From positions 43,988 to 51,978 of the forward strand of contig DDSO01000059.1 in assembly GCA_002343425.1 (NCBI GenBank): DNA of 7,991 nucleotides. The letters run 5' to 3'. Positions 1 to 6,735 of the stretch are shown piece by piece. A program made the translations under genes and the position numbers. Within the stretch, counting starts at the first letter, position 1. Every line of letters starts with the position of its first letter. The notes under the pieces are model-generated. The model saw nothing but the letters and a program-made list of their open reading frames with translations, ran no database searches and was not told the DNA's origin. Origin of the DNA: Brevundimonas sp. UBA2388. Its GTDB lineage: Bacteria; Pseudomonadota; Alphaproteobacteria; Caulobacterales; Caulobacteraceae.

Positions 1-1
1 C

Positions 2-118
2 GCGCCGCCGCCGGCGCCCGGCGCCGACGAGACGGCGGTGGGCGACTGGCTGGACCGGATGATCGACGCGGGCGTCCGCGCGCCCGCCCCGGCCCTCGAT
101 CCCGCGCGTGACCGCTGA
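2..118 (+). CDS. C-terminal fragment of an unidentified protein
   Basis: The window opens inside an open frame that reads 38 residues to a TGA at 116-118. The visible tail is Ala/Pro-rich, with a short amphipathic stretch GDWLDRMIDAGV, and ends in an Asp/Arg-rich tip. The TGA overlaps the ATG of the next gene (TGATG), so the two are probably translationally coupled in one operon. Because the next gene carries an LPD7 domain typical of conjugation loci, this could be the end of a transfer or mobilisation protein, but the tail has no diagnostic motif. Identity is unknown; the frame is supported mainly by the start-stop overlap. Confidence 0.6.
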   Translation, partial: APPPAPGADETAVGDWLDRMIDAGVRAPAPALDPARDR

Positions 119-796
119 TGGCCGCCGCCGCTCCCGACAAGCCGGAACGGGGCGCGTCCGCCGAAAGCCGGCTGACGCCGTCCGGCCCGGGCCGCGCGAC
201 GGTCTCGCGCACCAAGGGCGACCTGCCGCCGTCGATCCTCGACCGCTATCTGATCGAACACGACGGCCGCGGCCGGGCCGAGCGCTTCTTTCGCGACCAC
301 CGCGCCGACCAGCCGGCCTTCCGCGACGCGGGTCGGGCGCTGACGGCCGCCAGCGCCTATCCCGACGTCGCGCCGACATGCTCAGGATCGCCCGCCATCG
401 CGGCTGGACCCAGGTCCGCGTCGAGGGCGATCCGGCCTTCCGCCGAGAGGCCTGGGTCCAGGCCCAGGCCATGGATATCTCCGTGAGGGGCTATCGCCCC
501 ACCGAACGGGACCGTCAGGCGGGCGGGGCCCGGACCCCCGCCCGGGGTCCCGATCGCCCACGCCCCACGGAGCGCCCGGTCGCCCCGTCCCCGCCGCTCG
601 AAGCCCGCATGCGGCTGGCCGCCGCCGCCGTCCACGCCCTGGTCGGCGATCCGGCGGCGCGGACACGACTGCTCGAACGCGCCTGGGCGCGGGCCGCGCC
701 CACCTCGAGCGCGGCCACACCTTCCGGCCGCCGCCAGACCTCGAACGGTCGGCGACAAGGGACCGCCCGGACGCGGACAGGCGCCGCAAACGTTGA
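118..796 (+). pseudogene. LPD7-domain protein, broken by two apparent -1 frameshifts
   Basis: The ATG at 118 overlaps the upstream stop. Frame 1 gives LPPSILDRYLIEHDGRGR and on to AYPDV. The reading then moves to the next frame near 370-374 (DMLRIARHRGWTQVRVEGD, later SVRGYRPTERDR). This series resembles LPD7, the large polyvalent protein-associated domain found in or beside conjugal relaxases, at about residues 37-130. A Pro/Arg linker follows, then a helical tail (RLLERAWARAA). Near 696-700 the sense shifts again to AHLERGHTFRPPPDLERS and a TGA at 794-796. Both breaks have the form GCGCC where GCGGCC would keep frame. Restoring two bases gives 681 nt and a 226-residue protein. As written, translation from ATG 118 stops at 486. 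It is either a true pseudogene or carries assembly errors. The family call is from memory of the consensus. Confidence 0.75.
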
Positions 797-973
797 CGCG
801 CGGGCCGCTCAGGCGCGTCCGCAAATATCCATAAATGGGTTCTTATTGGCCATACCGCCGCCAAGCACCCATATATGGGGCTTTATATATTCCTTCTTGA
901 TCGAATCATAAACACCCATATATTAGCGATAATGGCTTAACTTGCCGACAATCACCCATATAGGGGTTCTTGA
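797..973 (+). promoter_or_regulatory. AT-rich hipBA control region with four operator-like boxes
   Basis: This intergenic stretch is clearly AT-richer than anything around it. It carries four related boxes: CCATAAATGG (829-838), the perfect 12-bp palindrome CCCATATATGGG (868-879), CCCATATATTAG (915-926) and CCCATATAGGGG (955-966). Centres are 40, 47 and 40 bp apart. HipB-type antitoxins bind palindromic operators ahead of their own operon, so these are the natural candidates for HipB binding. The last box contains the AGGGG ribosome-binding site of hipB, and the third overlaps the likely -10 element. The box pattern is seen directly; HipB binding is inferred. Confidence 0.7.
897..924 (+). promoter_or_regulatory. 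Possible sigma-70-like promoter for hipBA
   Basis: TTGATC (897-902) and TATATT (919-924) are separated by 16 bp and lie 50 bp ahead of the hipB start codon. The -10 candidate falls inside the third operator-like box, as expected for repression by the antitoxin. AT-rich DNA yields such matches easily, so this is only a candidate. Confidence 0.35.
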
Positions 974-1321
974 ATGTCCACCGCCGAAGCCACCCTTCTG
1001 ACCCGTGCGGAGCAACTGGGCGACCGTCTGGCGGCGCAGCGGCTGAACCGCAACCTGACCCAGCGCCAGCTCGCCGACGACGCCGGCGTCGCCCTCAACA
1101 CCCTGCGCCGGCTCGAGGCAGGAGAAAACGTCTCCCTCGACACCCTGATCCGGGTGCTGGAGGCGCTCGGCCTGGGGGACCGGCTCGAGGCCCTCGCCCC
1201 GCCCGCCGACATCCGACCGGTCGATCGGGTGCGCATCGCCGCCGGGCGCGAACGCCGCCGCGCCAGTGGCGCGGGCGCCGAGGGCCCGGCCACGCCCTGG
1301 ACCTGGGACGACGACCAGTGA
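974..1321 (+). CDS. hipB: HipB-like XRE-family antitoxin / transcriptional repressor
   Basis: A 115-residue protein with a Cro/C1-type helix-turn-helix at about residues 10-70: LGDRLAAQRLNRNLTQRQLA, then a recognition-helix region around ALNTLRRLEAGENVSLDTLI. The tail is Arg/Ala-rich and ends in an acidic WTWDDDQ. The start is ATG 974 with AGGGG at 962-966, seven bases upstream. It precedes and overlaps hipA by GTGA, the usual antitoxin-first order. By analogy with HipB it should bind and neutralise HipA and repress the operon through the upstream boxes. An XRE regulator alone would be ambiguous; the hipA neighbour makes the antitoxin role likely. Confidence 0.85.
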   Translation: MSTAEATLLTRAEQLGDRLAAQRLNRNLTQRQLADDAGVALNTLRRLEAGENVSLDTLIRVLEALGLGDRLEALAPPADIRPVDRVRIAAGRERRRASGAGAEGPATPWTWDDDQ

Positions 1322-2673
1322 CCGACGCCACCATCCGCCTGTGGGGCCGCGACATCGGCGCGGTCAGCTGGCTGGAGGACCGTGACCATGCGGTGTTCCA
1401 GTACGTTCCCGAGTTCGTCGCCAGCGGCATCGCCGTCTCTCCGCTGGTGATGCCGCCGAGCCTGGCTCCCTACGCCTTTCCCGAACTGCCCCGCGACGCC
1501 TTCAAGGGCCTGCCCGGCCTGCTAGCCGACTCCCTGCCCGACAAATACGGCAACGCCCTGATCGACGCCTGGCTGACCCGGCAGGGCCGCGACGCCCGGT
1601 CGTTCAACCCGGTCGAACGGCTCTGCTACATCGGCACCCGCGGCATGGGCGCGCTGGAGTTCCACCCCACCTTGATGAAGGCCGCCCGCCGCTCGCGCCG
1701 GCTGCAGATCGAGGCCCTGGTCGACCTGGCCAACCAGGTCCTGTCGATGCGCCAGGACATGAAGGGCGTGCTGTCCGGCGAGGACGACCACGACACCCTC
1801 GAGGAGATCCTGCGGGTCGGGACCTCCGCCGGCGGCGCCCGCGCCAAGGCGGTGCTGGCATGGAACGAGGAGACCGGCGAGTTCCGCTCCGGCCAGGCCC
1901 CGGCGGGCGAAGGCTTCTCGGACTGGCTGATGAAGTTCGACGGCGTCAGCAACAACCGCGACAAGGAGCTGGCCGATCCGCAGGGCTTCGGCCTGATCGA
2001 ATACGCCTTCTCCAGGATGGCCGCCGACGTCGGCATCGACATGGCCGAATGCCGCCTGCACCACGAGGGCGGACGCAGCCATTTCATGACCCGGCGCTTC
2101 GACCGCACGCCGGACGGCCGCAAGCTGCACATGCAGTCGCTCGGCGCGCTCCGGCATTTCGACTTCAACGCCGCCGGCGCCTACAGCTACGAGCAGGCCG
2201 TCGAGACGATCCGCCTGCTCGGCCTCGGCGCCGCCGATATCGAGCAGCAGTTCCGCCGCGCCGTCTTCAACCTGTTCATCCGCAACCAGGACGACCATGT
2301 GAAGAACATCGCCTTCCTGATGGACCGCTCCGGCGGCTGGCGGCTCTCCCCGGCCTTCGACGTCGGCTACGCCTACAATCCGTCCGGCCCCTGGACCAGC
2401 ACCCACCAGATGACCTTCAACGGCAAGCGCGACGGGTTCATCCTTGAGGACCTGGTCGCCTTCGGCGCCCACTGCGGCTTCAAGCGCCGCAAGACCCTCG
2501 GCATGGTGCGGGAGATCGCCGACCGCGTCCGCGACTGGCGCGCCTACGCCGACGCCGCCGGCGTCTACGAACCCGACGCCATACGCATCGACCGGGCGCT
2601 CCGGCTGGATCTTGCGCGACCTATCGAGGACGCAGCGGCGGTCGAGGAGCCCCCCCGCAACATAGAACGCTAG
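1318..2673 (+). CDS. hipA: HipA-family serine/threonine kinase toxin
   Basis: A 451-residue protein starting at GTG 1318, overlapping the hipB stop by four bases; the length is normal for HipA (about 440). The N-terminal subdomain is recognisable (LWGRDIGAVSWLED, LLADSLPDKYGNALIDAWL). GTSAGGARAKAVLAW (168-182) matches the loop that carries the autophosphorylated serine in E. coli HipA. WLMKFDG (203-209), RRFDR (259-263), the catalytic RNQDDHVKN (322-330) and the metal-binding SPAFDVG (344-350) follow in the expected order. All key residues are present, so the kinase looks active. E. coli HipA phosphorylates glutamyl-tRNA synthetase and causes persistence; the target here is not visible. The frame is open far upstream of 1318, but that part is a shadow of hipB. 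The stop TAG overlaps the stop of the convergent gene. Confidence 0.92.
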   Translation: MTDATIRLWGRDIGAVSWLEDRDHAVFQYVPEFVASGIAVSPLVMPPSLAPYAFPELPRDAFKGLPGLLADSLPDKYGNALIDAWLTRQGRDARSFNPVERLCYIGTRGMGALEFHPTLMKAARRSRRLQIEALVDLANQVLSMRQDMKGVLSGEDDHDTLEEILRVGTSAGGARAKAVLAWNEETGEFRSGQAPAGEGFSDWLMKFDGVSNNRDKELADPQGFGLIEYAFSRMAADVGIDMAECRLHHEGGRSHFMTRRFDRTPDGRKLHMQSLGALRHFDFNAAGAYSYEQAVETIRLLGLGAADIEQQFRRAVFNLFIRNQDDHVKNIAFLMDRSGGWRLSPAFDVGYAYNPSGPWTSTHQMTFNGKRDGFILEDLVAFGAHCGFKRRKTLGMVREIADRVRDWRAYADAAGVYEPDAIRIDRALRLDLARPIEDAAAVEEPPRNIER

Positions 2674-3809
2674 GCGGCGACTTCCGCCAGCTGCTGTGGA
2701 ATGTCGGCATAGTGCGCCGCCTTCCATATGCGTCCGATCAGAGCATTCAGGGCCGGCGCCTTACCTGAGGCCTGGCGGAAGTTCTCGGCTTTGCGCTTGT
2801 CGACATAGAGATGGTCCGCATAGGCGGCCAGGACGGCCAGATAACCGTCGTTGAGGTCGCTGCCCCGTCGTTCCGCCAGCGCAGGGCGGTAGCGACCGAG
2901 GCCGTCCTCGATAATCCAGTGGGGGCACTGGTCCATCCGGACGCGCTGCCAAAGCTCGTCCACCGTGTGGCCGGTCTTCTCGGCGATGATACGCAGTTTC
3001 GACCGGAACACGCCCAGTTCACCCAACTGGTCCACCGTCATTTCTGGGGTGATCTCCTCGGCCCTCACGCCCTGGGCCTCAGCGACCCCTATGACGAACT
3101 CCCCCACCGAGGCAGACGACCACGGCGCCAGTTGCGCGGTGTCGGCGCAGAAGGTCGCCGCAAGATCCTGCGGATTCTCAATGCGACGGTCGCCGTGCCT
3201 TGCGATCTCTCCGGTCAGCATGCGGGTCATGGCCGCAAACTGCACCTTGACCTCATCGGCGGACCGGAGGCTCTGGGCCATCAAGGCTCTGACCGGGGTC
3301 GAACCGTCCATGAACTTGACCGGCGCGATCGCCGTGATCGTGCGCGAACAGATATTTCGCTCGAGAATGTCGGGACGCAGCAGGTGCCAGACCCAGCGAT
3401 CGGGACCTATGGCGTCCAGGCCGCTGCCGAACCGGACGAGCCGCGCCCGGGCCTGATCGCGAACCGCCAATGGCGTGTCGGCGCCATCGCAAATCGCCAT
3501 GGCCTCGGCGGCGACCACGTCGGTGATCGCGCCAAACCCATGCGGTTCGTCCAGGGACTGGATCCAGGCGATAAAGGGCAGGCTCTCGATAAACGCCAGC
3601 CGCGCGTCGACGATCGCGTCGTCCTCGATCGCTAGTAGTTCTTCGAAATGGTGCCAGCACAAAAGTGGCACGCATCCTTGGGCCAACAGCTGGGCCGGGA
3701 ACGCGCGCGCCTTGGCCCGCATCGCCGACGAAGGCGAGGTCGCCGCCTTGATCAGGTCGGCCCAGTGCGAGCTGTCCAAGGCCACCAAAGATGATTTCAG
3801 CAGGTCCAT
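2670..3809 (-). CDS. Hypothetical protein with PIN-like nuclease features
   Basis: A protein of 379 residues from ATG 3809, or 391 from an in-frame GTG at 3845; neither start has a good ribosome-binding site. The ATG is chosen because the first predicted strand (SLVALDSSHW, Asp12) then sits at the N-terminus, as in PIN domains. Further PIN-like elements are HHFEELLAI (Glu56/Glu57) and a C-terminal cluster SDLNDGYLAVLAAYADHLYV (Asp318, Asp321, Asp332) with DKRKAENF (Asp337). PIN domains are Mg-dependent RNases with three or four such acidic residues. The long segment between the two halves is unusual; it is mostly predicted helix and includes a possible helical repeat around 230-300. No antitoxin-like gene is adjacent in its operon. 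It converges on hipA (shared CTAG stops) and diverges from the gene at 3989. The gene is likely real; the nuclease call is inference. Confidence 0.65.
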   Translation of the reverse strand: MDLLKSSLVALDSSHWADLIKAATSPSSAMRAKARAFPAQLLAQGCVPLLCWHHFEELLAIEDDAIVDARLAFIESLPFIAWIQSLDEPHGFGAITDVVAAEAMAICDGADTPLAVRDQARARLVRFGSGLDAIGPDRWVWHLLRPDILERNICSRTITAIAPVKFMDGSTPVRALMAQSLRSADEVKVQFAAMTRMLTGEIARHGDRRIENPQDLAATFCADTAQLAPWSSASVGEFVIGVAEAQGVRAEEITPEMTVDQLGELGVFRSKLRIIAEKTGHTVDELWQRVRMDQCPHWIIEDGLGRYRPALAERRGSDLNDGYLAVLAAYADHLYVDKRKAENFRQASGKAPALNALIGRIWKAAHYADIPQQLAEVAA

Positions 3810-3988
3810 GCCGCCGACGCTGCATCCCGAGCCATCACTGCCCACCTACACGCAAAATGTTGCATCCGTCGCACCCTCGCCTCGCCCGTCCGCTCGACAG
3901 GCCCGCGTGAACGATCCCGGCTACCTCGCCCATGGATGTCGGGCTGCGCGGGTGGTAGCAGCGCAGTACCACAACTCGAAGGTGACAC
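3810..3988. promoter_or_regulatory. Divergent intergenic region with nested inverted repeats
   Basis: This region separates two divergent genes and must hold both promoters, though no convincing -35/-10 pair is visible. Near the + strand gene are two interleaved inverted repeats: CTGCGC (3944-3949) with GCGCAG (3961-3966), and GTGGTA (3952-3957) with TACCAC (3967-3972). The second ends 6 bases before the ribosome-binding site AAGGTGA. They could be operators or alternative leader hairpins. Confidence 0.45.
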
Positions 3989-4735
3989 TTGCCGCCCATC
4001 CAGAGAATTCTCATACCTCTAGACAGCCATGACCCGAAGGCGTGGCCAGCGGCGCTAACGTCGGCGATGAGCCTCTGCGCGTCCGAAGGAAGCCAGAGCA
4101 TCATCCTTCTTGTCCCAAGCCGACCTCAGCTCAAGAACGCCACCCTCGCCGGGGTAATTGGCGTACAGAGCGCCAAGGCCCTGTCCAAGGGAGACACCCT
4201 ATCGTTGCCGGGCGGGATCACCCTATCAGCCGACGGCTGGAAGACGTTCCGCATCGGCGCGAAGAAGACCGTGGTGATTGCCTACTATACGGACGACACG
4301 GCGCTGGAGCTGATCGAAGGCGTCGCCAACATCGTCGGCTTGGTCGCTGTTCCGGATCTGGTGGGCCGAGCGCCGCAATGGGTCGCTCGCTGGAACCCCA
4401 CTGTGCCGGGACAACCGGCGCAGGCCCCAGCTGTGATCGTCGCGGACTCCCGCGTTGTGAAAGCCTTGGAGTCGCTGACCGCCAGTGCGAATCTCGGCCA
4501 GGGAATGCTGGGGCCCATCGACAAGCAGTCAGCCCAGGACACCTTTCGAATCCTGAGGAACAAGGGCCACAGCGCGCCTGTCGGCAGCGTAAAATCCTGG
4601 GCGATACAGCATGGCTGGAAGCCCAAGGCCGCGGGCGAGCTTGAGGTGATTGCTCAACGCGCTTTCGGCTTGTCGGGGAAGCCGTCGCTGGCAAGGGTGG
4701 TAAACGCTCAACTTCGATACGATCGCTGGGTCTAG
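3989..4735 (+). CDS. Hypothetical protein of unknown function, 248 residues
   Basis: I do not recognise this protein. The start TTG 3989 is chosen because AAGGTGA lies at 3979-3985 and the first strand RILIPLDSHD begins straight after it; the next in-frame ATG (4067) would remove that strand. The first two thirds alternate strands and helices (SIILLVPSRP, TVVIAYYTDD, ANIVGLVAVPDLVG, PAVIVADSRVV), suggesting a Rossmann-like alpha/beta fold. The last 85 residues are mainly helical and basic, with FRILRNKGHSAPVGSVKSWA and a final LRYDRWV. There is no signal peptide or membrane segment. It is divergent from the PIN-like gene and ends 26 bases from the convergent relaxase gene. Codon use is less GC-extreme than the mob genes, suggesting separate acquisition. 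Function unknown. Confidence 0.75.
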   Translation: MPPIQRILIPLDSHDPKAWPAALTSAMSLCASEGSQSIILLVPSRPQLKNATLAGVIGVQSAKALSKGDTLSLPGGITLSADGWKTFRIGAKKTVVIAYYTDDTALELIEGVANIVGLVAVPDLVGRAPQWVARWNPTVPGQPAQAPAVIVADSRVVKALESLTASANLGQGMLGPIDKQSAQDTFRILRNKGHSAPVGSVKSWAIQHGWKPKAAGELEVIAQRAFGLSGKPSLARVVNAQLRYDRWV

Positions 4736-4761
4736 CCGGGGCCTCCCCCAATCGCCGTGGT

Positions 4762-5778
4762 TCATCGGCGCCTCGGCCGATCGACCAGCATGCGATCATC
4801 GTCATCGCGGCGGCGCGCTTCATCCAGCCGGCGCGCGATCTCATCACGCCGTGTCTCGACAGGCGGCAGGCTTCGAACGAACTGCTCGATCGTCGCCGCG
4901 CGGGCCCGGTCCTGAGCTCGGTCGGATCGTCCCAACGACAAGGACTCGGCGACGAAGGCCCAGCGTATCCTCAGCTGCCGCTCCCGCAGCGCCCGGCGCC
5001 AGGCAGGAGCTTTCTCTTCCCGCACGGCCGCCTCCTCAGCGGCGGCGGCGAGGACGCGCGGGACCGGCCCGGTCCCTGCGACAAAGCGTTCCCGCAGTTT
5101 TCGTACCGGCAGCCGTTCGGCCTTTTTGGTCACGCCGCGGGCCCGACGAGGAGTCGCCTCCGCCTCGACCCCTCGGGCGCGCAGGGCCCAGGCGAACCCT
5201 TCCCGCCAGGCCTGAAGATCGGCCTTGCGCGGGTTCAGACGCTCGCCCTTCCGCCCCAGCATGCGAACCGTCAGATGGACGTGGGGATGGCGGTCGTCGG
5301 TGTGCAGGGCGAACACCCAGGGGAAGCGCTCTCCGAAGGTCGCCTGGGCGAAGGCGCGGGCGCTGTCCCGGACGCGGATGGGATCGGTCCCGGCCGGCAT
5401 GCTCAGCACCAAGGACAGGGACACCGGTGCGTCGCGACGGCGCCCCGGCTCGGCCGCGAGTTCGGCGGTCCAGTCCTCCGCCAGGATCCGGACCGCGGCC
5501 CGACCTTCCAGGCGTTCACCGTCCGGCCCCTCCAGCACAAGCTTGCCGTTGCGGGAGATGTAATCCAGGTGCCGCTGAAGATGGCCGGCGTCACGAGTGC
5601 GGCCGGTGATCTTGACCATCACCTCCGGAACCCGCCGCGCGACCCGCATCAACTGCGCCCGGGAGCCCTCCCCGGCCGACGGCCGCCCCAGAACGCCGCA
5701 CGTCACCCGGGCGCGCCGGACATCGACCGGCGGGCGCAACGCCTCCTCAAAACCGATGGGAGTCCGGAAGTCGCTCAT
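4762..5778 (-). CDS. MOBP-type relaxase / mobilization nuclease
   Basis: A 338-residue relaxase. It should nick oriT and stay covalently bound to the 5' end of the transferred strand. The tyrosine motif is HLDYISRNGKL (Tyr73 the candidate nucleophile). The metal-binding histidine motif is HTDDRHPHVHL (159-169; His164, His166, His168). RLNPRKADLQAWREGFA (180-196) follows, as in many VirD2/MOBP relaxases. The region after residue 250 is highly charged and probably helical, with no second enzymatic domain, so this is a short relaxase without a helicase or primase. The ATG at 5778 overlaps the mobC stop (ATGA), so the two are co-translated. A coupling protein and a secretion system are not in the window. 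The family call is confident; the finer subclass is less so. Confidence 0.9.
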   Translation of the reverse strand: MSDFRTPIGFEEALRPPVDVRRARVTCGVLGRPSAGEGSRAQLMRVARRVPEVMVKITGRTRDAGHLQRHLDYISRNGKLVLEGPDGERLEGRAAVRILAEDWTAELAAEPGRRRDAPVSLSLVLSMPAGTDPIRVRDSARAFAQATFGERFPWVFALHTDDRHPHVHLTVRMLGRKGERLNPRKADLQAWREGFAWALRARGVEAEATPRRARGVTKKAERLPVRKLRERFVAGTGPVPRVLAAAAEEAAVREEKAPAWRRALRERQLRIRWAFVAESLSLGRSDRAQDRARAATIEQFVRSLPPVETRRDEIARRLDEARRRDDDDRMLVDRPRRR

Positions 5779-6329
5779 GTCCCGTCGGACCAGTAGGCGA
5801 GATTGCCCTCGAAGGCCGCCGTCAGGCCCGTCAGATGCGCCCGGATCTCGTCGGCGAAGGCCGCGACCTGGGCGATCTCAAGGTCGAGCACCGTCCCCTC
5901 CAGCACGGCGGTGTTCATCGCCCGGGCGATCTGGTTGATGTTGACCCCGATGCGCCGCAGCTCGCGCTGCACCTCGATGAACGCGAACGCCTCCGGAGGC
6001 GTCAGCTGCGGCCGCCGGTGCAAACGGCGCCGGATCACCGCGACGCTCCACTGGGTGCGGGACAGGCCCAGGACGGCCGCCTCGGCCTCCAGCCGGGCCA
6101 GGTCGGTCTCGCCGAGGCGCAGGGTCAGCTTGCCCGTCCGGCCTGCCGGCATCGCCGCAACGGGCTCCGGCAGCGAGGCCTGCGCCGCCTCCTCCATGAG
6201 CCGACGCAGCAGTCGCGACCGCCCGCCCCGACTCGCCGCGGCGGCGTCGAAGCGGCGGACCAGATCGTCGTCGAGCCTGACGCTGAAGTGGGGCAAGGGA
6301 GCGGTCTCTGTGTGACATTGCCGGCGCAA
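5775..6329 (-). CDS. mobC: MobC-like relaxosome accessory protein
   Basis: A 184-residue protein with the signature RRIGVNINQIARAMN (125-139) of the bacterial mobilisation protein MobC family. Ahead of it are two ribbon-helix-helix-like segments, HFSVRLDDDLVRRF (14-27) and KLTLRLGETDLARLEAEA (67-84), which would bind DNA near oriT. MobC proteins help open the nic region for the relaxase. The start is uncertain: TTG 6329 has AGGA six bases upstream, but that AGGA is the complement of the nic motif. TTG 6296, just before PHFSVRL, is the alternative; no in-frame ATG exists. It overlaps the relaxase by ATGA. Its leader contains the nic motif, so MobC bound at oriT could also repress its own gene. 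Confidence 0.85.
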   Translation of the reverse strand: MRRQCHTETAPLPHFSVRLDDDLVRRFDAAAASRGGRSRLLRRLMEEAAQASLPEPVAAMPAGRTGKLTLRLGETDLARLEAEAAVLGLSRTQWSVAVIRRRLHRRPQLTPPEAFAFIEVQRELRRIGVNINQIARAMNTAVLEGTVLDLEIAQVAAFADEIRAHLTGLTAAFEGNLAYWSDGT

Positions 6330-6331
6330 AG

Positions 6332-6343
6332 CCTATCCTGCCC
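6332..6343 (+). other. oriT: oriT nic site, IncP/RP4-like core
   Basis: CCTATCCTGCCC matches the RP4-type nic core (YATCCTG then Y; cut after the G). The cut is predicted between G6340 and C6341 on the + strand. It lies immediately upstream of mobC and the MOBP relaxase, where an oriT is expected. The strong inverted repeat that precedes nic in RP4 is not evident here; only a weak TTGC...GCAA repeat (6318-6329) is present. The relaxase would attach to C6341, and DNA to the right (toward ardC) would enter the recipient first. Confidence 0.75.
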
Positions 6344-6717
6344 TAGACCGAGATCCCCCTCGCCCCGTAGGTCTCCGGTGCTCCCCGCCCTCCCCTCGGC
6401 GACCGCAAAGGCGGCCGCTCGCCCGCCGCCCTGACGGGCGCCCCAACCGGGCGGAGACAACCAGGGCCATCCAGACGTCGCAACGGTCGGGCGCGGTTCT
6501 CCAGAACCCTCGCCATGCTCCGTCGACCCAAGTCGCAAACCTTGTCGCCGCCGAGCGGCGCGGCCGGAGCCGTCGCCGCACCACCGGCAGGGTCGAACAG
6601 ATGCGGATCGACGCCCCCGCCATTCACCACGCGCACGATGCGACGCCGAACAAGGCCAGTCAGATCGCCGTTCTGGTGACTGGACGGACCCGGCTGCGCG
6701 GCTCCCGGGGCGACCGG
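6344..6717. other. Gene-poor region between oriT and the small ORF
   Basis: I see no convincing gene here. Open frames on both strands exist but have shadow-like composition (Arg/Gly/Pro-rich) and no start signals. Short inverted repeats are present: CGCCCG/CGGGCG (6420-6440), GGTTCT-CC-AGAACC (6495-6508) and CCAGTCA/TGACTGG (6656-6683). The region probably completes the oriT or is a decayed gene. Confidence 0.5.
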
Positions 6718-6735
6718 CTAGACATCGTCCCCGGG
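6704..6735. repeat. Stem-loop at the end of the small ORF
   Basis: CCCGGGGCGA (6704-6713) pairs with TCG-T-CCCCGGG (6725-6735) with one bulged base and an 11-base loop. It spans the TAG of the minus-strand ORF ending at 6718. It may act as a transcription or processing signal, but no T-run follows in either direction. Confidence 0.4.

Noticed and set aside
970..1317. In-frame extension of hipA upstream of the GTG at 1318
   Set aside because: This part is the shadow of hipB, is Pro/Arg-rich and lacks HipA features; the GTGA overlap gives the natural start.
2650..2656. Run of seven C near the hipA end as a phase-variation tract
   Set aside because: It lies beyond the catalytic domain, only a few codons before the stop; the effect of slippage would be small and there is no supporting evidence.
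1522..2727. Long minus-strand open frame opposite hipA
   Set aside because: The composition is that of a high-GC antisense shadow; hipA on the other strand has all catalytic motifs in order.
3651..3671. Inverted repeat GTGCCA...TGGCAC
   Set aside because: It is inside the PIN-like coding sequence and short; probably chance.
4736..4761. Bidirectional terminator between the unknown gene and the relaxase gene
   Set aside because: Only a 4-bp GGGG/CCCC stem and no T-run are present.
4851..5609. Plus-strand open frame opposite the relaxase
   Set aside because: Shadow frame; the relaxase motifs on the minus strand are unambiguous.
6333..6636. Possible small genes on the minus strand upstream of mobC
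   Set aside because: The frames are Arg/Gly/Pro-rich, have no ribosome-binding site and no recognisable motif; one ends within a base or so of the nic motif.
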